Counted from the stretch's first letter, positions 8,778-17,458 are shown. The stretch: DNA of 64,000 nucleotides from Aureimonas frigidaquae (GCF_001463905.1 NZ_BBWR01000002.1:248001-312000), one strand, 5' to 3'. Notes: a model not told the origin generated them from the letters alone. A program made the numbers and translations.

Positions 8778-9659
8778 ATGAACCCGATCGGGTTGATCTC
8801 CATGCAATATGCCCGCCCCTTCACGGCGGAGCATTTCCCCCTTTTCGCCCGGATGAAGGCGCTCGGCTACGATTTCGTCGAGTTGCTGGTGCCGGAACCG
8901 GGCGAGCTCGATCCGCGCCAGACGGGCCAGGCCCTGCGGGATGCCGGGCTGGACGTCGTCCTGGCAGCCCGGGTCAACCTGCAGCGCAATCTCTGCTCGG
9001 AGGATGCCACGGCGCGCAGCGCGGGCGTGGACTATCTGCGCTATGCTGCCGACACCGCCGCCCAGATGGGGGCCACGATCGTCGGCGGCCCCTTGACCGG
9101 TAACCCGCTCGTCTTTGCCGGGCGCGCGCCCGCCCCGGTCGGCGAGGAAGAGCGGCTGGCCCGCAAGGAGCGGGCTGTGAGCGGCCTGCGCAGCGCCGGC
9201 GAACATGCCCGTGCGGCCGGTATCACCCTGGCAGTGGAGCCGCTGAACCGCTTCGAGAGCGATGTGCTCTCAACCACGCACCAGGCCATGGAACTTCTGG
9301 ATGCCGTCGACCACCCGTCCATCGCGCTGATGCTCGACACGTTCCATATGCATATGGAGGAAGCCTCCATCGCCGAGGCGATCCGCCTGGCGGGGACGCG
9401 GCTCGTCCACTTCCAGGCCAACGAAAACCATCGCGGCTTTCCCGGTACCGGGATGACGGACTGGGTCGATGTCTGCCGCGCGCTGCACGAGATCGGCTAT
9501 ACCGGGCCCATCTCGCTCGAACCCTTCCGCCGCAACGACGACCGCTTCGGCGTCCCCTTCGCCCAGTGGCGCGCGCCGCACGAGGATGAAAGCGACAGGC
9601 TCGGCGCCGCCGCGGCCTTCATCCGTACCCATCTCACTCTGACGGAATACAGACGATGA
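8778..9659 (+). CDS. Sugar phosphate isomerase/epimerase family TIM barrel (D-tagatose/D-psicose 3-epimerase-like)
   Basis: Metal-dependent TIM-barrel enzyme of 293 residues that probably interconverts keto-sugars or related compounds in the cytoplasm. The expected ligands are in order: Glu in EPLNRFE (near 156), Asp/His in DTFHMHMEE (near 190), His in HFQANENHRG (near 217) and Glu in ISLEPF (near 252). This pattern fits the 3-epimerase branch better than hydroxypyruvate isomerase. The ATG at 8778 was chosen because it starts the recognisable domain; the frame extends upstream only through the permease gene. Its end overlaps the next start by four bases, so it is coupled to the dehydrogenase. 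Confidence 0.85.
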   Translation: MNPIGLISMQYARPFTAEHFPLFARMKALGYDFVELLVPEPGELDPRQTGQALRDAGLDVVLAARVNLQRNLCSEDATARSAGVDYLRYAADTAAQMGATIVGGPLTGNPLVFAGRAPAPVGEEERLARKERAVSGLRSAGEHARAAGITLAVEPLNRFESDVLSTTHQAMELLDAVDHPSIALMLDTFHMHMEEASIAEAIRLAGTRLVHFQANENHRGFPGTGMTDWVDVCRALHEIGYTGPISLEPFRRNDDRFGVPFAQWRAPHEDESDRLGAAAAFIRTHLTLTEYRR

Positions 9660-10651
9660 CCCTCAATATCGGTTGGATCGGCTGCGGCGTGCATGCCACG
9701 CAGATGCTGCTGCCGCAGCTCATGCGCCACGATGTCAGGCTGGCGGCCTTGTGCGATGTCGACGGCGCGCGCCTCCGCGATGCCGGACGCCAGTTCGGCG
9801 TGTCGGCGCTCATGAGCGACGCGCAGGCGCTGATCGACCATCCGGGGCTGGATGCGATCGGCATGGCCGTCGGGCCCGATCAGCACCTTGCCTTCGGCAA
9901 GGCGGCACTGGCGCGCGGACTGCCGGTCTTCATGGAAAAGCCGCCATCGGGCAGCGCCGCCGGTGCGCGCGAACTGGCGGCGGCGTCCGAGCGTGCCGGC
10001 AAGCCTTTGCTCGTCGGCTTCATGAAGCGCTATTCGGTCGGCAACCGCATTGCAGCCAACATCGTGCGGTCCGGCCGCTTCGGCGACGTGCTGGGCCTGA
10101 CGGGCTACTACATGACAGCGCCAGGCTACTTCGCGGGGAATGTGGACTATACCGGCTTCCTGCTGCACCACTGCGTCCACTACATGGATCTCGTCTCCTT
10201 CTTCGTCTCGCCGGTCACGCGGATCGAAGCGCGCAAGGTCGAGAAGACGCCCGGGCGGATCCTCTTCCACGTCAATTTCGACTTCGAATGCGGCGCCATC
10301 GGGTCCGTGGCCATGGGCACAATCCAGTCACGCGGCGCGCCAGTGGAGAGGATCGAACTGATGGGCGATCATCAGCGTATCGAGGTGGAAAACGTCGTCG
10401 AAGTGCGGTGGAACCGCAATCCGCCATTCAAGGTGGCCGACCCCGAAGCGACCCTCCTGAACGAGGAGGACACGCTGACCTGGAAGCCCAACTTCACCGC
10501 GGCCGCGAGCGAGGATTACAAAGGCTATCACGCCATGCTGCAGGACGTGGTGCCGGCCCTTGCCGGTGCGACGACGCCCGCCCCGACCATATGGGACGGC
10601 GTCACCGCTATGGAGCGGCTGGAGGACATGCGGCGCAAGCTCGATATCTGA
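9656..10651 (+). CDS. Gfo/Idh/MocA-family oxidoreductase
   Basis: NAD(P)-dependent dehydrogenase of 331 residues. The N-terminal Rossmann fold shows GWIGCGVHA (near residue 5) and the family motif EKPPSG (near 100); the C-terminal alpha/beta domain follows. Members oxidise or reduce hydroxyls of sugars, inositols and pseudo-sugars. The ATG lies in an ATGA overlap with the epimerase, so the two enzymes probably act in sequence on the imported compound. Last gene of the 5710-10651 operon. Confidence 0.88.
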   Translation: MTLNIGWIGCGVHATQMLLPQLMRHDVRLAALCDVDGARLRDAGRQFGVSALMSDAQALIDHPGLDAIGMAVGPDQHLAFGKAALARGLPVFMEKPPSGSAAGARELAAASERAGKPLLVGFMKRYSVGNRIAANIVRSGRFGDVLGLTGYYMTAPGYFAGNVDYTGFLLHHCVHYMDLVSFFVSPVTRIEARKVEKTPGRILFHVNFDFECGAIGSVAMGTIQSRGAPVERIELMGDHQRIEVENVVEVRWNRNPPFKVADPEATLLNEEDTLTWKPNFTAAASEDYKGYHAMLQDVVPALAGATTPAPTIWDGVTAMERLEDMRRKLDI

Positions 10652-10660
10652 TCGGCGGCG

Positions 10661-11083
10661 TCAAGCGCTCTTGCGCGCAGCGCCCGCCTGTGGGGCCTGC
10701 GTGTCCTGCGCAGGGCCGGATATCATGGCGTCACCATGCGTCAGGGCCCAGGCACAGAGTGCCTCGAAGGGCTGCCGCAGCGAATGGCCGAGCGGCGTGA
10801 TCGCGTACTCCACGCCGATCGGCGCCGTCGGCAGGACGGTTCGCGTCACCAGGCCGTTGCGCTCCAGGCGCTTGAGCGCATCGGCCAGCGCCTTGTGCGT
10901 CACGCCGTTTAGTCGGCGCTTGATCTCGTTGAAGCGGGCGGGCTTCGGGCACAGGACGGTCAGGATCATAATCGTCCACTTATCCGCGATCCGGTCGAGC
11001 ACCGGCCGGATCCGCACCATGTTCGCCCGCGCCTGCGCAGCCAGAATCTCCAGCTCGGTATCGTCCACCATATCTAGGCTCAT
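10661..11083 (-). CDS. HxlR-family transcriptional regulator
   Basis: Small winged-helix DNA-binding protein, 140 residues, with the HxlR core: DKWTIMILTVLCPKPARFNEI near residues 34-54 and RRLNGVTHKALADALKRLERNG after it. Divergent from an SDR gene at 11153 with only 69 bases between, the usual arrangement for an HxlR regulator and the reductase it controls. Unlike most HxlR proteins it does not start with a conserved Cys motif, so the redox-sensing subtype cannot be assumed. Confidence 0.9.
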   Translation of the reverse strand: MSLDMVDDTELEILAAQARANMVRIRPVLDRIADKWTIMILTVLCPKPARFNEIKRRLNGVTHKALADALKRLERNGLVTRTVLPTAPIGVEYAITPLGHSLRQPFEALCAWALTHGDAMISGPAQDTQAPQAGAARKSA

Positions 11084-11122
11084 GTAAGTGCGTTCTTGTG
11101 ACTAGATATCGATTGTATATCT
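11070..11122. promoter_or_regulatory. Three AGATAT/ATATCT half-sites between HxlR and SDR genes
   Basis: ATATCTAG (11070-11077), CTAGATAT (11102-11109) and ATATCT (11117-11122) lie in and around the divergent intergenic region. The last two form a 6-bp inverted repeat centred near 11113, and the first two an 8-bp inverted repeat spanning the HxlR start codon. HxlR proteins bind such AT-rich dyads; the assignment is inference. Confidence 0.5.
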
Positions 11123-11152
11123 GACCTCCATCGTTAAACAAGGAGTGTTGCG

Positions 11153-11884
11153 ATGGAACGGATGAACGGTAAGATCGCCCTGGTCGTGGGCGGCGCGCGG
11201 GGGATCGGGTATGCGGTGGCCAGGCGCCTGTCTGCGGAAGGGGCAACGGTGTTCCTGACCGGTCGGAACGCCGACGCGGTGGCGGACGCCGCGGCCAGGA
11301 TCGGTGGCGCCGCACGCGGTCTGGTAGGAGATGCGAGCGTTCCGGCGGACCTTCGGCGCATGGTCGCCGAGGTGCAGGAACATGCCGAACGCATCGATGC
11401 GCTGGTGCTCAATGCCGGTCTGTCGGAACCGGCCACCATCGCGCAGGAGACGCCGGAACATGTCGACCGGCATTTCGATGTGAACGTCCGGGGGATGGTC
11501 TTTGGCATGCAGTCGGCGCTGCCCCTTCTGCCGGACGGGGGTTCCGTCGTGCTGATCGGCTCGGTCGCCGATCTTGCCGGCATTCCCCCATACAGCACTT
11601 ATGCCGCCACCAAGGCGGCGGTCCGGTCCTACGCCCGTAGCTGGGCCGCGGAACTCGCACCCCGGCAGATCCGCGTCAATGTCGTCGCCCCCGGCCCGAC
11701 CGATACGGACATGATGGCCGCCGTGGACGACGAAACCCGCCGTGCGCTCATCGCTCCCATCCCGCTCGGCCGCATGGCCCGGCCGGAGGAAGTGGCATCG
11801 GCCGTCCTGTTCCTCTTAAGCGAGGAGGCCAGCTACATAACCGGCACCGCGCTTTACGTGGATGGCGGCTACAAGCAGGTATGA
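11153..11884 (+). CDS. Short-chain dehydrogenase/reductase
   Basis: Cytoplasmic NAD(P)-dependent oxidoreductase, 243 residues, classical SDR. The cofactor motif GGARGIG is near residue 12, NAG near 87, the catalytic Ser in IGSVAD near 138 and YAATK near 151; the end matches the usual YVDGGY. The start at 11153 has the weak site AAGGAG 11 bases upstream; ATG 11162 is an alternative. Divergent from and probably controlled by the HxlR regulator. Substrate unknown. Confidence 0.9.
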   Translation: MERMNGKIALVVGGARGIGYAVARRLSAEGATVFLTGRNADAVADAAARIGGAARGLVGDASVPADLRRMVAEVQEHAERIDALVLNAGLSEPATIAQETPEHVDRHFDVNVRGMVFGMQSALPLLPDGGSVVLIGSVADLAGIPPYSTYAATKAAVRSYARSWAAELAPRQIRVNVVAPGPTDTDMMAAVDDETRRALIAPIPLGRMARPEEVASAVLFLLSEEASYITGTALYVDGGYKQV

Positions 11885-11890
11885 CCGTGA

Positions 11891-11915
11891 CGGCGGCCGG
11901 AAAGCCCGGCCGCCG
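11891..11915 (+). other. GC-rich hairpin after the SDR gene
   Basis: A perfect 10-bp stem (CGGCGGCCGG with CCGGCCGCCG, five-base loop) sits seven bases after the SDR stop. There is no T-run, so it may be a weak or factor-dependent terminator. Confidence 0.4.
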
Positions 11916-12064
11916 CCGCGGCGGGAGTGCTCCCCGTCGAGCACCGCTTCACTTCTGTACCGTCCGACTGCCAGTTTGTCGCAGGGCTGCAACACCATCC
12001 GTCAAACCAACCATCTCGTTGCTAAGTCTGGCTTCGTTTCGTTGCGACGCCAGCAATGTTCGTT

Positions 12065-12077
12065 CAACTTAAAGTTG
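12065..12077. promoter_or_regulatory. Perfect short palindrome upstream of the porin
   Basis: CAACTT-A-AAGTTG is a perfect 6+6 inverted repeat about 92 bases before the porin ATG, in a 284-base gene-free stretch (11885-12168). It is a candidate regulator site; I cannot name the regulator. Confidence 0.35.
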
Positions 12078-12168
12078 AGCGTGGCCGAAGGGACAGAAGG
12101 TCGCGCCCGGGCGGGCCGGCAGGGGCCGATCCGTTTTTCGCTATGGCACACAGAGTGGGGACACAGAG

Positions 12169-13386
12169 ATGAACATGAAGAGCCTCCTTCTCGGCTCCGC
12201 CGCGGCCCTTGTTGCCGTTTCCGGTGCGCGCGCGGCCGACGCCGTGATCATGGTCGAGCCTGAGCCGGTCGAATACGTTCGCGTCTGCGACGTGTACGGC
12301 ACGGGCTACTACTACGTCCCGGGCACCGAAACCTGCATCAAGACCAGTGGTTACCTGCGCTTCCAATACAACGTCGCCGGCTCGCCGGTCACGAACTCGG
12401 AAGGCGATGACTACCAGGCTCTCTCCGCCGTCCGGGCCCGGATGAACTTCGACATCCGCGAGGAAACCGAACTTGGCACCCTGCGCGCCTATATCCGCCT
12501 GCAGGCACAGAACACCGGCGCGACCGGCACCGATGCATTCGAGATGGACCAGGGCTACCTGCAGCTCGGCGGCTTCCTGGCCGGTTACCGGGATACGCTG
12601 TGGTCCTCGGACATCGGCGGCATCGAAGACGGTCTGCCGACCGACGACGATCTCCCGGTCGGTGACTTCAACACCAACCAGATCTCCTACACCTTCGCGA
12701 CCGGGGGCTTTGCGGCCACGCTCGGCCTGGAAGACGACGGCACGGGCGATATCGCCCCCGACGTGCATGGCAAGCTGGCTTACACCGGCGCCTGGGGCGG
12801 CGTGTTCCTGTCGGCCGTCTATGACGAGACCTTCAATGCCGAAGATCTCGGCGATATCGCGGACTTCTTCCCGCTGGTGCCGGCGCGCGACATCGATGGC
12901 AGCAATGACGCCTTCGCCATCAAGGCCGGCCTGACGCTGTCGGACCTCCTGGTGGCCGACTCGACCCTGAAGGTCGATGGTCACTGGGCGTCCGACCCGA
13001 CGAGCTACGCCATCGTCAGCGGCTTCACCACCGCCGGCGGGCTGATCCCGAACAATCCGGACCTCGACAATCCGACGCCGGGCGCTGCGCCCCTGGTGCT
13101 CGAATGGTCGGTCGGTGCGGGTTACTCGCAGAAGTTCAACCGCCTGACGGCCGGCGTATCGGCCCGCTACGGCGAGACCTTCGACTACCTCTTCATCGAT
13201 CCGTCGTCCCCGACGGGCGTGACCTTGAGCTCGGCCGAGTACTGGGCCGTGGTCGGCGATATCGGCTACGACCTGACCGCCAACATGAACGTGCTGGCCG
13301 AAGTGAAGTACCAGAACATCGACTTCGGCGGCATTTCATCGGACGACCAGACCTCCGGCTTCCTGCGCTTCCAGCGCAATTTCTAA
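12169..13386 (+). CDS. Outer-membrane porin (rhizobial/Omp2b type)
   Basis: Trimeric beta-barrel porin for passive entry of small hydrophilic solutes, 405 residues. The signal peptide MNMKSLLLG to ARAAD is clear, with cleavage near residue 23. The mature N-terminus has the family's hallmark VCDVYGTGYYYVPGTETC followed by IKTSGYLRFQ, with two cysteines, and the chain ends in the aromatic RNF needed for barrel assembly. This type is characteristic of Hyphomicrobiales and is the main taxonomic clue here. Single gene, with an intrinsic terminator just downstream. Confidence 0.93.
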   Translation: MNMKSLLLGSAAALVAVSGARAADAVIMVEPEPVEYVRVCDVYGTGYYYVPGTETCIKTSGYLRFQYNVAGSPVTNSEGDDYQALSAVRARMNFDIREETELGTLRAYIRLQAQNTGATGTDAFEMDQGYLQLGGFLAGYRDTLWSSDIGGIEDGLPTDDDLPVGDFNTNQISYTFATGGFAATLGLEDDGTGDIAPDVHGKLAYTGAWGGVFLSAVYDETFNAEDLGDIADFFPLVPARDIDGSNDAFAIKAGLTLSDLLVADSTLKVDGHWASDPTSYAIVSGFTTAGGLIPNNPDLDNPTPGAAPLVLEWSVGAGYSQKFNRLTAGVSARYGETFDYLFIDPSSPTGVTLSSAEYWAVVGDIGYDLTANMNVLAEVKYQNIDFGGISSDDQTSGFLRFQRNF

Positions 13387-13410
13387 GACCGATCGAGCCA
13401 TCTGTCTGGA

Positions 13411-13441
13411 AAGGGGTCCGGCATTGCCGGGCCCCTTTTTT
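13411..13441 (+). terminator. Intrinsic terminator of the porin gene
   Basis: A 12-bp stem with one G-T pair (AAGGGGTCCGGC with GCCGGGCCCCTT, three-base loop) runs into six Ts at 13436-13441, 25 bases after the porin stop. Confidence 0.9.
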
Positions 13442-13502
13442 ACGCCCGGCACACCCATGCGATGCCTGCGCCCAGATTGTTCGGCCACCTTAAGACTTAC
13501 GG

Positions 13503-13531
13503 TTGACAGCCCAATTCCCGGCTCTTAATGG
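13503..13531 (+). promoter_or_regulatory. Possible sigma-70-like promoter for the MFS gene
   Basis: A perfect TTGACA (13503-13508) is followed after 17 bases by TAATGG (13526-13531), a poor -10 match. It would leave a leader of about 150 bases before the MFS start. Weak evidence. Confidence 0.3.
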
Positions 13532-13688
13532 CCGGCCTCAACTCGCCGTGATCGAACGCTTGCGTTCCATCACGAAATTGGGACGGCCTCGGCCTGCCAG
13601 CGCCCGGACCTGCGGCGTGGCACGAGGGAAGATGGGAGTAACCCATGAAGACGACTGGTTGTTTTTGGGCAATGGCAGGTGCATGCGC

Positions 13689-15014
13689 ATGAGCGAGACA
13701 CGCTCGGGCAAGGCGCCCTCCGGCGCGACGAAGATCCGCTACTTCGTGCTCTTCATGTGCTTTTGCGGGTTGACCATCAACTATCTGGACCGCGCCAATA
13801 TGAGCGTGGCCCTGCCCTTCATCGATGATGAGCTGGGGCTGAACCTGACCAACACGGAAAAGGGCCTGATCCTCGGCGCCTTCTTCTGGGCCTATGACGG
13901 CATGATGCTCCTGGCGGGCTGGCTGACCGACAAGCTGGGCGCGCGCCGCAGCTTCTCGCTGGCAGCCGTCTGGTGGTCGGTCTTCACGGCGCTGACACCG
14001 CTGGCCAACAGCTTCTGGAGCTTCTTCACCGTCCGCTTCTTCCTGGGTGCGGGCGAAGCGCCTGCCTATCCTTCGGCCACCAAGGCCGCCTCGCGCTGGT
14101 TCCCCACGAGCGAGCGCGCCTTCGCCACGGCGGTGATCGATTCCGGATCGCGCGTGGGGACCGTGCTCGCCCTGCCCATCGTCACGGCCATCATGGCCTT
14201 TGCGACCTGGCATTACTCCTTCGTCATCCTGGGCGCGGTCGGCATCGTCTGGGCGTTCTTCTGGTACGTCACCTACCGCGATCCGGAAGAGCAGCCCAAG
14301 GCCAACGATCTGGAGAAGCGCTACATTGCCGACAATGGCGGGCGCAGCGAAGACAATGACGATGCAGAGGCGCTTAAGATCCGCTGGGCGGACCTGTTCC
14401 GCTACCGCACCGTCTGGGGCATGATGATCGGCTTCTTCTGCCTGAACTTCGTCATCTACTTCTTCCTGACCTGGTTCCCGAGCTATCTGAAGACAGCCCG
14501 CGGGTTGAACCTTGCCGAACTCGGCCTTTACGGCATGTTGCCCGGCCTTGCGGCCGTGGTGACGGCCTGGATCGCCGGGCTGGCCGCCGACCGCGCCATC
14601 CGCAACGGCGCAAGCGTGACCACCGTGCGCAAGACGGTGATGGTCGGCGGCATGCTGGGTGGTTCGGCGATCCTGCCGGCGGCGCTGGTGGAATCGCTCC
14701 CGGCAGCGCTCTTCTTCCTGGCGGTTTCCTACAGCAGCCTCGCCATCGCGGCGACGGGCATCTGGTCCCTGCCGGCGGATGTGGCGCCGAGCTCGCGCCA
14801 TGTCGCCTCCATCGGCGGCATCCAGAACTTCGCATCCAACATCGCGGGCATCATCAGCCCCTTCCTGTTCGGATGGCTCCTGGACAAGTTCAACGGCAGC
14901 TACACGCCGTCCTTCCTGATGGCGGCCGTGATGGCGCTTGTCGGCGCATTCTCCTACGCCTTCATCGTGGGCCGGGCCGAACCCCTGCCCGTCCTTCCGC
15001 CGCGCCGCGCCTAA
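13689..15014 (+). CDS. MFS transporter, anion:cation symporter family
   Basis: Inner-membrane symporter of about 441 residues with 12 predicted helices. The motif NYLDRANMSVALPF in the first helix, the loop DKLGARRS after helix 2 and GAGEAPAYPSATKA in helix 4 identify the ACS family, which takes up sugar acids such as glucarate, galactonate and hexuronates. The frame is open from a TTG at 13503, but that stretch shows no transporter similarity and overlaps a possible promoter. I take the ATG at 13689 (MSETRSG); the ATG at 13683 is equally possible. It is convergent with a GntR gene whose class often senses sugar acids. Confidence 0.87.
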   Translation: MSETRSGKAPSGATKIRYFVLFMCFCGLTINYLDRANMSVALPFIDDELGLNLTNTEKGLILGAFFWAYDGMMLLAGWLTDKLGARRSFSLAAVWWSVFTALTPLANSFWSFFTVRFFLGAGEAPAYPSATKAASRWFPTSERAFATAVIDSGSRVGTVLALPIVTAIMAFATWHYSFVILGAVGIVWAFFWYVTYRDPEEQPKANDLEKRYIADNGGRSEDNDDAEALKIRWADLFRYRTVWGMMIGFFCLNFVIYFFLTWFPSYLKTARGLNLAELGLYGMLPGLAAVVTAWIAGLAADRAIRNGASVTTVRKTVMVGGMLGGSAILPAALVESLPAALFFLAVSYSSLAIAATGIWSLPADVAPSSRHVASIGGIQNFASNIAGIISPFLFGWLLDKFNGSYTPSFLMAAVMALVGAFSYAFIVGRAEPLPVLPPRRA

Positions 15015-15017
15015 GCT

Positions 15018-15047
15018 GATGCGGCCCGGCGGGCGACCGTCGGGCCG
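15018..15047. terminator. Hairpin between convergent MFS and GntR genes
   Basis: TGCGGCCCG (15018-15026) pairs with CGGGCCGCA (15039-15047). It lies in the 60-base gap between two converging genes and could terminate both, but there is no T-run on either side. Confidence 0.4.
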
Positions 15048-15074
15048 CACCCGCGCCACCCTAAGACGCAGGTT

Positions 15075-15854
15075 TTATGACGGGGTGCCACCGTTGGCGC
15101 CGACCGTTCGTCGCCGGCGCCGCGGAGCCGCCGGCCGTGAATCATCCGCGGCCTCCTGCGCATTGACGGCGCGTTCCATCCGCCCGCGCGATGCGATCAG
15201 ATGCGCCCGCATCGCCTCCTCCGCCGCGAAGGGATCGCGATCGAGCAGCGCTGCAACAAGCGCCGCGTGCTCCTGCGCGGCGTCGACCGCCGCGCTGGTG
15301 CGGTACAGAAAGCGGAATATGTGCAGATGCACATGCAGGCTCTCGATCATCTCGGCGATGAAACGGTTACCACTGGCCGCGCCGATCAACTGGTGCAGCC
15401 GCGCATCCCCCTCGGCGAACTGGGCATATTCGACATCGCCCTCGACCGAGCGGGACATGGCCTGCGACATGTCACGCAAGGCCGCCAGCGTCTCGTCCGA
15501 ACTGCGCTGCGCCGCAAAGGCTGCGGCCCGCGGCTCGACCAGTAAGCGCAGTTCGAACAGATCCCGGATCTCGGAACGCTTCAACAGCGGCGCGGCCCGA
15601 AATCCGACATTGGGGATCTTATAGGCCAGCTTCTGCGCCTCGAGGAGGTTCAGCGCCTCCCGAATCGGGGTCTGGGATATCTTCAACTCCCGCGCCAGGC
15701 CCTCGATGCCGATATGCCCATCGGGCGGGATCCGCATGGTGACGATCAGCGACAGAAGATGCTCATAGGCGGTTTCGACGAGCGACTTCGGAAAGGCTGG
15801 TGCCCGGATCGCGTCGCCGGGCGCGACCGTGAAGGCATGTGGGTTGTTCTTCAT
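15075..15854 (-). CDS. GntR-family transcriptional regulator (FCD subfamily)
   Basis: DNA-binding regulator of 259 residues: winged HTH around residues 26-92 (LKISQTPIREALNLLEAQ), then a helical FCD effector domain, then a basic tail rich in Arg and Pro. It is divergent from the CoA-transferase/hydratase/TctCBA operon, across a 422-base region that holds two copies of the dyad ATCCTATAYGAT, the kind of site FCD regulators bind. It probably represses that operon until its carboxylate substrate is present. Control of the MFS gene on its other side is also possible. Confidence 0.88.
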   Translation of the reverse strand: MKNNPHAFTVAPGDAIRAPAFPKSLVETAYEHLLSLIVTMRIPPDGHIGIEGLARELKISQTPIREALNLLEAQKLAYKIPNVGFRAAPLLKRSEIRDLFELRLLVEPRAAAFAAQRSSDETLAALRDMSQAMSRSVEGDVEYAQFAEGDARLHQLIGAASGNRFIAEMIESLHVHLHIFRFLYRTSAAVDAAQEHAALVAALLDRDPFAAEEAMRAHLIASRGRMERAVNAQEAADDSRPAAPRRRRRTVGANGGTPS

Positions 15855-15981
15855 AAGGGCTCGTCCCCCGCAAACGCCGCATCCACGACTGGCCAGTCAC
15901 GCTGACATATTCGATTCCCCATCAAATCGGCATGGAAGACCTTGTCAGAGCGGATGAGGACAGGATCATCACGGAACTATG

Positions 15982-15993
15982 ATCCTATACGAT
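15982..15993. promoter_or_regulatory. Putative GntR operator, copy 1
   Basis: ATCCTATACGAT, a partly palindromic 12-mer (ATC..TATA..GAT). It matches copy 2 at 11 of 12 positions and lies about 130 bases from the GntR start. Confidence 0.5.
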
Positions 15994-16187
15994 TGTCGCA
16001 TATTCGGTCACCCTAGCAAGCAGATATCTTTCTATTTGGCCGCCTATCGTCCCCGAATTCTGCCGACTACAGCACGTCAAACGCCCGGAAACCAGCCGTT
16101 TTCCGCAGCGGGCTCTGCGGCTGATCGCATGTACCTCCGACCGCAATCGTCCTCCAACGGACCATCAGACGCACTTGCAATCCCTAT

Positions 16188-16199
16188 ATCCTATATGAT
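16188..16199. promoter_or_regulatory. Putative GntR operator, copy 2
   Basis: ATCCTATATGAT, the second copy of the dyad, 78 bases before the CoA-transferase GTG and so well placed to block its promoter. Confidence 0.5.
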
Positions 16200-16276
16200 C
16201 AGGTGCCCTAGGACCGGAAGTTGCGGAGGGAGCGAGCCGCCGCCGGACCACATGATCGAATTGGGAGGATCCACCA

Positions 16277-17458
16277 GTGCCATTGCCCCTCGACGGTATC
16301 CGCGTTCTCGACATCTCGCAGGTCATGGCAGGTCCATTCTGCTGCATGATGCTGGGCGATATGGGTGCCGACGTCATCAAGATCGAGCCGCCGAAAACGG
16401 GGGATTCAACCCGGCATTCCATGGGGTTCAGACTGAAAGGCTCCGACAGCCCCGGCTTCCTGGCGCTGAACCGGAACAAGCGCAGCATCACCCTTGACCT
16501 CAAGACGCCGGAGGACCGGGAAGTGCTCTATGCGCTGGTCCGGACGGCCGACGTGCTGGTCGAAAATGCGCGCCCGGGTGTCGCGGCCCGGTTGGGGATG
16601 GACTATGCGACCCTCTGCGATATAAACCCACGGCTCATCTATGCGAGCATCAGCGGCTTCGGTCAGACGGGGCCCTGGTCGCAACGCCCCGGTTTCGACC
16701 TTATCGCGCAGGCTGTCTCGGGCATCTTGAGTTCGAACGGCTTCGAAGGCATGGAGCCGGCGAAGAACTCCATCGCCGTCGCCGACCTCGGCGCCGGCCT
16801 GTTTGCAACCTATGCCATCCTGAGCGCGGTCATTGGCCGGCAGGCGTCGGGACAGGGCCAGCACATTGACGCTTCCCTCTTCGAAGCGGCGCTCGGCCTG
16901 TCCATCTGGGAGACGACGGAGCTGTGGGGAACCCGCCGCTCTCCCGTCCCGATCGGATCGGCAAACCGAATGTCTGCGCCGTATCAGGCGGTCGAAGCGA
17001 GCGACGGATGGTTCGTGATCGGGGCTGCCAATCAGGGCCTCTGGATCAAGATGATCGCGGCCATCGGGCGGCCCGAACTCCAGGAGGATGAACGCTACGC
17101 AACCAATGTGGCGCGTCTTGCCAACCGCATCGCCCTGATCGAGGAGCTGACATCGACCTTCCGAACGCGGTCGCGGGACGCGTGGATCGGCATTCTCATG
17201 GATGCCGGCGTGCCGGCTGCGCCGATCCTCGACTATGGCGAGGCGGTCGCGTCGGAACAGGCCGTGGCGCGTGAGATGGTCCAGACCATCCCCCACCCTG
17301 TCGAGGGCACGTACCAATCGCTCGGGTTCCCGGTCAAGTTGAGCGGAACGCCGCAGGAGGTTCGGTTGCCGCCCCCGCTCCTGAACGAGCACGGCGACGA
17401 GATCCGCCGGGAACTGGTCGAAAGAGGTGTGCTGGCCGGCCCGGAGCTTGTGCGATGA
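16277..17458 (+). CDS. CaiB/BaiF class III CoA-transferase
   Basis: Moves CoA between a donor thioester and a free carboxylic acid, 393 residues. The start is GTG at 16277 with ribosome site GGGAGG eight bases upstream. Family marks are LDGIRVLDISQVMAGPF at the N-terminus, LGDMGADVIKIEPP after it, ENARPGVAARLG near 97 and the GFDLIAQAVSG region. The catalytic Asp expected near residue 170 fits VADLGAGLFA. First gene of an operon with an enoyl-CoA hydratase and TctCBA, so it probably activates the acid imported by TctCBA. The substrate is not determined. Confidence 0.9.
   Translation: MPLPLDGIRVLDISQVMAGPFCCMMLGDMGADVIKIEPPKTGDSTRHSMGFRLKGSDSPGFLALNRNKRSITLDLKTPEDREVLYALVRTADVLVENARPGVAARLGMDYATLCDINPRLIYASISGFGQTGPWSQRPGFDLIAQAVSGILSSNGFEGMEPAKNSIAVADLGAGLFATYAILSAVIGRQASGQGQHIDASLFEAALGLSIWETTELWGTRRSPVPIGSANRMSAPYQAVEASDGWFVIGAANQGLWIKMIAAIGRPELQEDERYATNVARLANRIALIEELTSTFRTRSRDAWIGILMDAGVPAAPILDYGEAVASEQAVAREMVQTIPHPVEGTYQSLGFPVKLSGTPQEVRLPPPLLNEHGDEIRRELVERGVLAGPELVR

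Larger units (their letters stand above)
15855..16276. other. Gene-free divergent control region
   Basis: A 422-base stretch between the GntR start and the CoA-transferase start. It is less GC-rich than its surroundings and holds two matching dyads (15982-15993 and 16188-16199) and the CoA-transferase ribosome site at 16263-16268. No open frame in it resembles a protein. Confidence 0.7.

Noticed and set aside
13503-13688. N-terminal extension of the MFS transporter from TTG 13503
   Set aside because: The extra 62 residues match nothing in the family and overlap a possible promoter; ATG 13683 or 13689 fits the family start.
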